64,000 bases of DNA, taken from assembly GCA_934613645.1 (NCBI GenBank), contig CAKTTC010000005.1:91769-155768 (forward strand), written 5' to 3'. A program made the translations under genes and the position numbers. Under the pieces are notes generated by a model. The model did no database searches. It saw only the letters and a program-made list of their open reading frames with translations, and was not told the DNA's origin. The stretch is from an uncultured Opitutales bacterium (GTDB taxonomy: Bacteria; Verrucomicrobiota; Verrucomicrobiia; Opitutales; Intestinicryptomonadaceae). Positions 40,580-49,500 of the stretch are shown here, piece after piece (positions within the stretch are counted from its first letter, which is position 1; the number at the start of each line of letters is the position of its first letter).

Positions 40580-43500
40580 TTATTCCTGAATATCTATTTT
40601 CAATCTGATGAATATCTTGCCCGAGGCGTCGGGCGCCATTTCAACGCGGCAATAGTCGAAGCCGTTTTCGCTTGAATCCACCGTAATTTCCGCGGGCGAC
40701 CAGTTTTCCATGTCGGTCGAGTAGACCGCCTGAACACTTACGCCGTCGGGAAGAACCGTGCGTTTCTGGAAGCGCAACACCGCCGTAGTGCCGTCGTTTG
40801 AGAAGACAAAGTTCGGGTTGTCGGCATACGACGCCGCCTTTGACGCGTCGAGATTGAAAACGTATTTTTCAATGTTCGTTATTCCGTCGGAGTGGGGAAT
40901 TGCGCGGTAGTCGGCGGAAGAATCGCCAATGCCGCCGTCAACTGCCCACTGGGAATAGTCGCTCATGTATTCGAACGCGCCGACTGTGCAGTTGGGTGCG
41001 CGGCGCGGGCGTGAGCAGGCGTCGGACATCGGGTCGGTAAGGACGCCCGCCCCGACTGCCACGCTGTCGGCCGAGACCTGCATCGTGCGCACGAACGACG
41101 CGCCCGAGTAGGCGGGTTCGGAGAGTTCGGGGTTTTGGGTCGAAATGTTTTCGCCCGCGCAACCCGTGTCTACAATGCAGTTTTTGGCGTCGAGCACGCC
41201 CGAGTTGTCGAACGCAGCCGCCAAGTTGCCCCAGACAATGCTGTTTCTGAGCGTCAATTCCGACGCAACATCAACCAGCGCGAAGAAGTTTGCCGACGCC
41301 GCGCTCTGCACGAACGTTCCGCAATCAATTCTCGCCTTAGAGCCTACCAGCTGCACTGCGCTTCTGGGGTTGCCCAAAACCGCGGGCGTGCCGCCGTAGA
41401 TTGTGGCGTTTGTCATGTCGAGCGACGAATCTTTCAGATAGACCGCCGCGCCGCCCGTAGTGGCCGAGTTAAGCCCGATGAATACCGAGTTTATGATACC
41501 GCGCGAATTGCGCAGGAAGATTGCCCCGCCCGCGTATGCCGTCGAGCAGTTTTCAAACTCGCAGGACTCTACCGAAACAATGCTGCCCTGTTCGGCGTAG
41601 ATTGCCCCGCCGCTGGGCGTGGTGTTGACATTTACGAATCTGCACTTTTCAAGCGCGAGCGTAGACGCATTCACGCCTATTGCGGGAATGCCCGCCGTAT
41701 TGCGGATTTCGAGATTTTTGAGCGAAAGCACCGCCGAATTTACAACGTTGAACGCCGCAACCGACGAACCGCAATCGAGCACTGAAACGCCCGTAGGCGC
41801 GTCGGCACCGAACTCGTAGCCGCCCTCGATTTCCAGATTCTTCGAAATTCCGATTCTTCCGCCTATCGACGCGTTGCCCGCAACTTTTATGCGCGCACCC
41901 GCAGGAGCGCGGGAGACCGCCGCCGAAAGCGATGTGTATGCGCCGCTCCACGACGCGCCGTCGGAATTGTCGCCCTCGGGCGAAACGTAGATGTCGGTCG
42001 AGCCAAGCAGCACCATTTCCGCCGAAGAAGTCGCAATTTTCACGCCGCCCTTGGAGATTACGCACCTGAACTTCGCGCCGTTGTCGGCAGCCGAAGCGGA
42101 AACTTCAAGAGTGTTGGAAGTTGCGCCCTCGATGTCGACCCACACGCCGTTTTCGAACTTCTGCCACTGGTATGTGCCGTCGCCGTCCGACAGAACCGAG
42201 AACACGGCGTTTTCGCCCGCGCGCGCAACCGCGTTTGCGGGAGACTTTAGAATGCCGACTGTTGCGGAGAAGTAGAAGTCGGTTTCGGCGTTCTCCTCGG
42301 CGGGAGTGAGTGTGTAGACAAGCGGATTGCCCTGAGCGTCCACAATGTCAAGCGCGCGGATTTCCGCCGCCGTCATGCCGCTTATGCGGACGAGATTTGC
42401 GGCAAAATCGTTGAACTTAAGCGTAAACGTTCCCTCCGAAACCTCGGGCATAAGGGCGAATTTGCCCACGTTCAGGCAGTGCCCGCCGAGCGTTATTTCG
42501 AGGGTCGAATTCGGGAAGAATTCGAACGCGCCGAAGTTGTTGTCCGCGCCCAGAACGAGCTTTGCGTTTGCCGCGCCCAAGGCTGCGGAAGTGTCGTAGC
42601 CCGAATCTGTGGCGGCGACTTTCGTCGGGTCGAACGCCGATATTGTGAAGGTGGATTGCGCCTGCGGCAGGGCTGTTCCGCCGTCGGAGGCTATCGAGAA
42701 CGCGTCGGTGGAACGCAGCTCGAGCGTTGCGCCGTCGGCGACAAACACGCGCGAATCGAATCTGAGCGCGCCTTCAGCCGCCGAAGAAACCGCGCCCGCG
42801 CCCTCGACCGCCAGCCCGCCCAACACTGCGGGGAAGCCTGCTACGGAGCAGTTCTGCGCAACTTCGGCGTATTTGTCGAACACAGCGGAAACGAACTTTA
42901 CGGTGCAGAATTGCGCGCCGCTTGTGCCCAAGCCCGTAGCCATTCTGCCGTTGACTTCGACGTAGCCGTTTATGTAGGTATTGCCAAGGCACAGCATCGA
43001 AGAGCTTCCGCCCGCCGACGTGCCAGTAATAAACCGCGCGCGCGCCGCGCCCGAAAGCGGTGTTTCGGAAGGCTCGCCGATGTTTATCGCCGAAGACGGC
43101 ATGTAGAAGTTGAAGTATGTCTTGTTGCATATCATTTCCGCGCCGTTGCGCACTGTTATGGTGGAGTTAAGCCCCTTCAGCAGACGCGCGCCGCGCCATG
43201 ACTTGGAAATAAACAGCTCCGCGTTTTCAAGTTGCAGACCGCTTGCGGGCGCGTCTACGTCAATGTCGAAATCGACCGAAACGTTTTTGATAAACGAGTC
43301 TGTCGATGTCAGCTTAAGTGTGCCGTCGCCGCTGAAAAGAATCGAGCCGTGCAGCGAGGCGTCGGGCTGTCCGAGCGCACAGCCGAATGTTCCCGCCGCC
43401 CCCGAATTCGCGCTTGAAAGCACCAGTTGCGAGCCGCGCGAAACGTTTACTTCAGCCGCCGCACCGTTTACCTCGGTGTAGGCGGAAGCCGCCGTGCGGT

Positions 43501-46500
43501 TGCCGTCAACGCGCACATACGCGCCATTTTGCAACACGAGCGACTGCACCGCGTATTCCGCCGCGCCCGCCGTGCAAAGCGGCATAGCGCGCGCCCTGCC
43601 CGCGGCGTCGGAAAGCGCGTTGGGAACCGACGCCAATCCTATCGCCGAGCTGCCCTCGCCCGCCTCCATTGTGCGGACGGGAGAACCCGCCGCGTATGCG
43701 GGCGCGGACAAATTCGGGTTGGCGGTTGAGACGTTTTCGCCCGTAGCTTCGTTGAGCACGCAGTTTGAAACTTCCACGGATTTCCCCGCCGACAAAACGC
43801 CGTCGCCGCCCCAAACTATGCTGTTGAACAGGTGCGCCGAGCTTCCCGCCGCAACGCCCACAAGCGTTTTATTGGAGATTCCGTTTTGCGCGAACGTGCA
43901 CAGGTTTGCCACAAACGTAGAGTGAGTCTGCGTTGCGGAATTTTCGGCCGCGGAAATTACGGACGCTTTCCCCGAATGGGGGAAACAGTCGAATACCGTT
44001 GTATTTTCCATGTAGAGGTTGCCGCCCGCGAGGTGGATTAGGCCGCTTACGTTGTCGGAATTGCAGTTGCCGAAGTATGCGCGCGATACTCTGCCCGAGG
44101 CTTCGCGCAGGAAAAGCGCGCCGCCCGCCCAGTATGTGGAGCAGTTTTCGAACTCGCAGTCGAGAACGTCTATGTAGCTGCCGCTGTAGGCGTAGATTGC
44201 GCCGCCGTTGCCGCTCGGGTTTCTGGCGTCGCGTATGCGGACGTTTCTCAGGAACAGGTTGGAGTTGCCCGCGTTTATCGCCGACGAAGACGACGTTTCG
44301 GCAACAGTCAGCGAGCGCAACAGCACCGTGCAGTTGCGGACAAGCAGCAGAGCGTGCGCGCCGCCGCCCGAAACGACCGTCTCGCCGCCCGAGCGCGATT
44401 CCGCAGAACTTTCGTAGCCGGCAAAGCCGCCGATTATTTCGAGGTTCTTTTCAATCACAATGCGAGACGTTGTGAACGTGCCGTTCTTGACGAAAATCCT
44501 CGCGCCGTCGGGCGCGGACGCAACCGCCGCGGCAAGCGTATTGAACGCAGTCTGCCAAGACGCACCGTCGGAATTGTCGCCCTCGGGCGAAACGTAGACT
44601 GTCGCCGTGCCGAAAGCCGCCAGACGCGCCGCGTCGGAAACGGCAGTTTCGCCGCCGCCCGAAACAACGCACCTGTAGAGGTAGCCGCATTGTGCCGTTG
44701 TGGCGTTGAAGCTGTATTTTGCGGACGTTGCGGAATCTACATTCTGCCAAGTTGCGCCGCCGTCGGCCGAAACCTGCCACTGGTATGTTCTTTCGGCAGA
44801 ACCCGCCGCGCCCACAAAGAACGTTGCGGTATCGCCGTCGAGAATCACCGCGTTTTTGGGCGAGTCGGTTATCGACACCGCGCCGCCGAGAACGAAGTCG
44901 GTAGCGGTGAATTCCGAAACGGGGACAAGCGTGTAGTCTATCGGATTTCCTTCGGAGTCTACTATGTTCAGCGCGCCTATTTGCGCGGCGGTCATCGCGC
45001 TTATGCGCACAAGCCCAGCTTGGAAATCGTTTATCTTGAGGGTAAACGTTCCCGATTCCGATTCGGGCATAAGGGCGAATTTGCCTACGTTTATTTTGTT
45101 GCCGTTAAGCGTTATTTCGAGAGTCGAATTCGGGAAGAATTCGAACGCGCCGAAATTGTTTTCCGCACCCAAAACGAGCTTTGCGTTTGCCGCCCCGAAA
45201 GCGTCTTCATACACGACTTCGCCCGACTTTTTCATATTCGCCGCAGTGAAGTTCGAAACCGTGAAGACCGATTTGCACTGGCGGTTGTAGGAATTGTCCA
45301 CTCTGCCGATGCGGAACGCGTCGGTGGAATTCAGGCGCAGTGTTGCGCCGTCGGTGATGAACAAGCGCGAACCGAAGCACAAAGAATCGGTGGCGGCGTT
45401 CGAGACTATGCCCGAAGTGCCGTCGGCGGCAAACGTGGGCGAACCTACAATCACGGGGAATTGCGGGTCGGAGGAGAGCTGGTCAATCCAAGCCGATTCG
45501 CCGATTTGGCAGCTTGCAAGGAACATTGCGCAATACTGCCCAGAGTTTATCACGTTCATCTGTCCGCGCAGGTAGACAACGCCGTTGATGTATGATTTAC
45601 CTGCCGCGTGGAGAGCCGCCGCGCTGTCGGTATCTTCACCCATGATGAGCTTTGCGCGGGCGTCGCCTACAAGAACGGTTTCGGAGGGTTCGCCGATATT
45701 GAGCGTTGAGGAGCTTGCGTGCAGGTTGAAATACGTTCCCGTGCACTTGTAGACAACGCCGTTTTCAATCGTTATTGCGGAGTCGTGCCCGCCTATCATT
45801 CGCGCGCCCGTCCAATTTGCGCCGAAGCGGATATTGGCGTTCGCAGAATTGAATGAGTTGAAATCGGAGGTTGTGGGAACGCGCAGGTCGAGGTTCATAT
45901 TTCTGATGAACACGTCGCCTGTTGCGCCCGTCATCGAGAGCGTTCCGCCGCCCGAAATCAAAACGCTGCCCTTGTTTTGCGAGGCAATCGTGCTGCCGAA
46001 TGCGTAGTTGTTTTCGTTTGTAAGAACAACCTTTGCGCCGTCGGCTATGTTGACTTCGGCAACGGCGTCTTTCATTGCGCGAATGGAAGAAAGGCTTGTG
46101 TCTTCGTCTACGTAGAAATACGCGCCGTTTTCAAGGGTGATGAATCCCGTAATCGACATTTCCGAAGCCACCGCATACCCGCTTATTGTGGGCGAGTTCG
46201 AAACCGCGAGCGAAGCCGCGAAGGAATACGCCGAAACCGCCGAATTGTAGATTCTGCACCGCACAAACGCCCCGTTGTATTCGGAGGGAATGTCGGAGAG
46301 TGTGAGCGCGGAGTCGGTCGCGCCCTCGATGTCGGTCCAGACGCCGTTTGCAAGCATAATCTGCCACTGGTATTGCAGGTTGCTGCCCGTCGCCGAAACG
46401 GAGAACGTTGCGCTGCCGCCGACCTCGGTTGTTGCGGCGGAAGGTTCGGAAACCACGGAAACGGGGTCGCCTACCGAAAGCGTTGCCGCGAACGAATGCG

Positions 46501-49500
46501 CAACCGAGCCTTCGAGCGTTGCCGAACATCTGTATAGCCCCGCGTCGGTGAGAGCCGCCGATTCTATCGAGAAAGTCGCGGAATTTGCGCCGTCAACGGG
46601 CGTCCAAGTTGCGCCGCCGTCGGAGGACTTCTCCCATTGCAATGAGCATTCGGCGTCGCTTTCGACTTCCGCCGCAAACGACGCCGACTTGCCTACAAAC
46701 GCGTTGGCATTTCTCGGCTGAAGCGTGAACGCCAAATTCTTCGTTATTTCGAACGCGCCTATGCAACGCGTGGCCGAACGCGCATTGCCTGCGGCGTCGG
46801 TTGCGGGCGATGATTCGAACGCGCGCCCCGTCCAAGCCGCCGAGCCGTTGTAGCCTATCGGAACAACCCTCGTTCCGCCGAGGTCAGTGAGCGCGCCGAG
46901 TTCGGGGTCGGAAGTGTAGACGTTTTTGCCGCCCGCAAAGCCGGTATCGACAACGCAGTTTTCCACTGTCGCCGACGCGCCGCCCGAAATCGTTATTGCA
47001 GAAGACGCCGAATTTTTCCAATTCCAAAGAATGCTGTTGTAGAATTTTGGCGTGGAGGAAGACCCCGCAATAACCGCGCAGCTTTGCGCACCCGCGCCGC
47101 CAAGAAGCGTGCAGCTGTCGAAAACGGGGCTTGCCGAATTTGTAATTTCAATGCAGTGCGTGGCCGCGTTGCCTTCGGTAGTTGCGTTGTCCGTGAACGT
47201 GCAGTTTGCAAAAACGGCGTCGGTTGCGTTGCATATTACAGCCGAGCCAATCTTCGCCTTGTTGCCCGCAAACAGGCAGTTTTTAAACGATGCCGCGCCC
47301 GCGTTTTTCATATAGACCGCGCCGCCCGCAAATGTAGCCGTGTTGTTTTCAAACTCGCAGTTTTCGAAAACGGGTGCGCCCGCAGCCACTTGGACAGCCG
47401 CGCCGTTCCACACTGAGGCGTTTGAAACGAATTTGCAGCGTTTGAATACCGCGTCGGCTGAAACAAGTGCCGCCGCGCCCGAATCCGCGCTTGCGTTGCG
47501 CAAAACGAGGTTTTCAAATTCAGCCGCCGCCGAAACGGAGAGTATTCTGGCAGCCGAACCGCCGTCGAGAACAGTGGGGACGGAAGTCGGAACGCCTTCG
47601 TCGGTCGCAGGCGAAAGGCCGCCGACGATTTTGACGTTCGGTTTAGATACCGCAACCGCCGCGGCAATCGGGTATTCGCCCGACGCCATTTTTACAACAG
47701 AACCATCAATCGGGGTTGCGGGCAACGCCGCCAAAGCCGCCTTGAGTGTTGCCTTTGCGTTGCGCCAAGAAAGCCCGTCGGCGGAATCGTTGCCGTCGGG
47801 GGAAACGTAGACTACAGAAACGGGTTTTGTGCCGACCGAGGTAGCCAAGGCCGAAAGCAGCGCGCCGGAGGCGTCGAAAATCTTGCACTCATACTGTGCG
47901 TCGGCCTCGGTCTGCGACACTTCAAGCGCGGCGGAAGTTGCGCCCGCAATTTCCGTTCCGTTTTTGAACCACTTATACGTTGCGCCCGAAACCTCCGCGA
48001 CCGACAAAACAAACGTTTCGCCCGCGGTCGGAGTCGAGACCGAAACGGCTATCCCCGCCGCTTGAGCCGCGCCCGCAAAACACGGGAATGTGCGCGCCAC
48101 TGAGTTTGCGTCGAAATTCGGCGCGCGCGCGTCCTGCGCCGCCAAGCCGTCCGCCGAAGCCCCCGCCGCGGGAAGCATTGTGTAGACTGCCGAGAACTGC
48201 CTGCGCTTGAATTCGCCCAAGTTCGGGTTTGCCGAAGTTATCGCCGAGCCGCCTTCAAAGCCGCCCGCAACAACGCTGTTTGAAACTTCCGCCGCCGCGC
48301 CCGAAACGGATATTTCCGAATCGGCGGGAGCGGAGTCGTCCCAGAAAATGGAATTTACTGCGGCAAGCGTCCCGCCCGAAGCCGAAACCGCTCCGCCCGA
48401 CGTTCCCGCGGAATTTCCCGAGAACGTTGCGTGGACGACAGTCGTTTGCGAATCAAAGAAGCTGACCGCGCCGCCCTGCTGCGTTGCCGAATTTTGGCGG
48501 AACGTTGCGTTCGCCAAAACAACTGCGGAACTGTCGGCGTTTACCGCGCCGCCCGACGCCGCCGTGTTGCCGAAGAAGTCGCAGTTTTTAAACGAAACCG
48601 CGCCGCCCGCGAACGCCGCCGCGCCGCCGTTTTTCGCCGAAGCATTCTGCACGAAACGGCAGTTTGTAAACACGTTTTCCGCCGCGAGCGAATAAACCGC
48701 GCCGCCGCTTTCGGAGGAGCTCGCCGAGGCGAACCAAACTCTGTCGAACGCGAGCACGCCGCACTTTTGCGACGCCTCTATGATTCTGCGTTCGCCGCCG
48801 CCGAAAAGAACCGTATCCGAACCCGAAAGCGGGCGGTCGTCGGGCGAGGCTTCCGTTCCCGCAAAGCCGCCGAGAATGCGAACCGAAGACGAAACCGACG
48901 CCGTCTCTTCAAGCGCGTATGTGCCCGCGGCAACCCAGATTTCGGGAACGCAGTTTGCGAAATCGGCGCGCGCTAAAGCCGACTTCAAGTCGGGGAGCGC
49001 GGTCGCCCAAGAGAGTCCGTCGTTGCCCGCCGCGCCGCTTTTCGAGACGAACAGGCGCGGATTGCCCACGGAAATTGTCCAATCGTTGGAGGCGTAGACG
49101 TTGCCGTTCTTTTCGACCTCCACTTTGTAGACCGCGCTTGATTCGGTCTGCGAAATTGTGAGAGTGTCCGACGTTTCGCCCTCAATCAAAACGCCGTTTT
49201 TATACCAGCGGTATGTTGCCCCCGCAACGTCGCAAACGGCCTTGAGCGTGAACTGCGCGCCCGCCACAACACGGCTTTGCGCGTCGATTGAAACGCTGCG
49301 CGGGTTCAGCAGCAAAAAGTCTTTTGCGCCTACCGTTCTGCCCGCGTAGGAGAAGGGAGTGTCGTTGTAGTTTGTAATTACTTCGCTGCCGTCGGAATAC
49401 CCCGTAACGAACACGCCCGAGGAAATTTCCCTGTGCGATTCTATGTATTCGTATTGCAGATACGCAGTGGGCGCGTATTCCTTGTAGGCTTCGGCCACGG

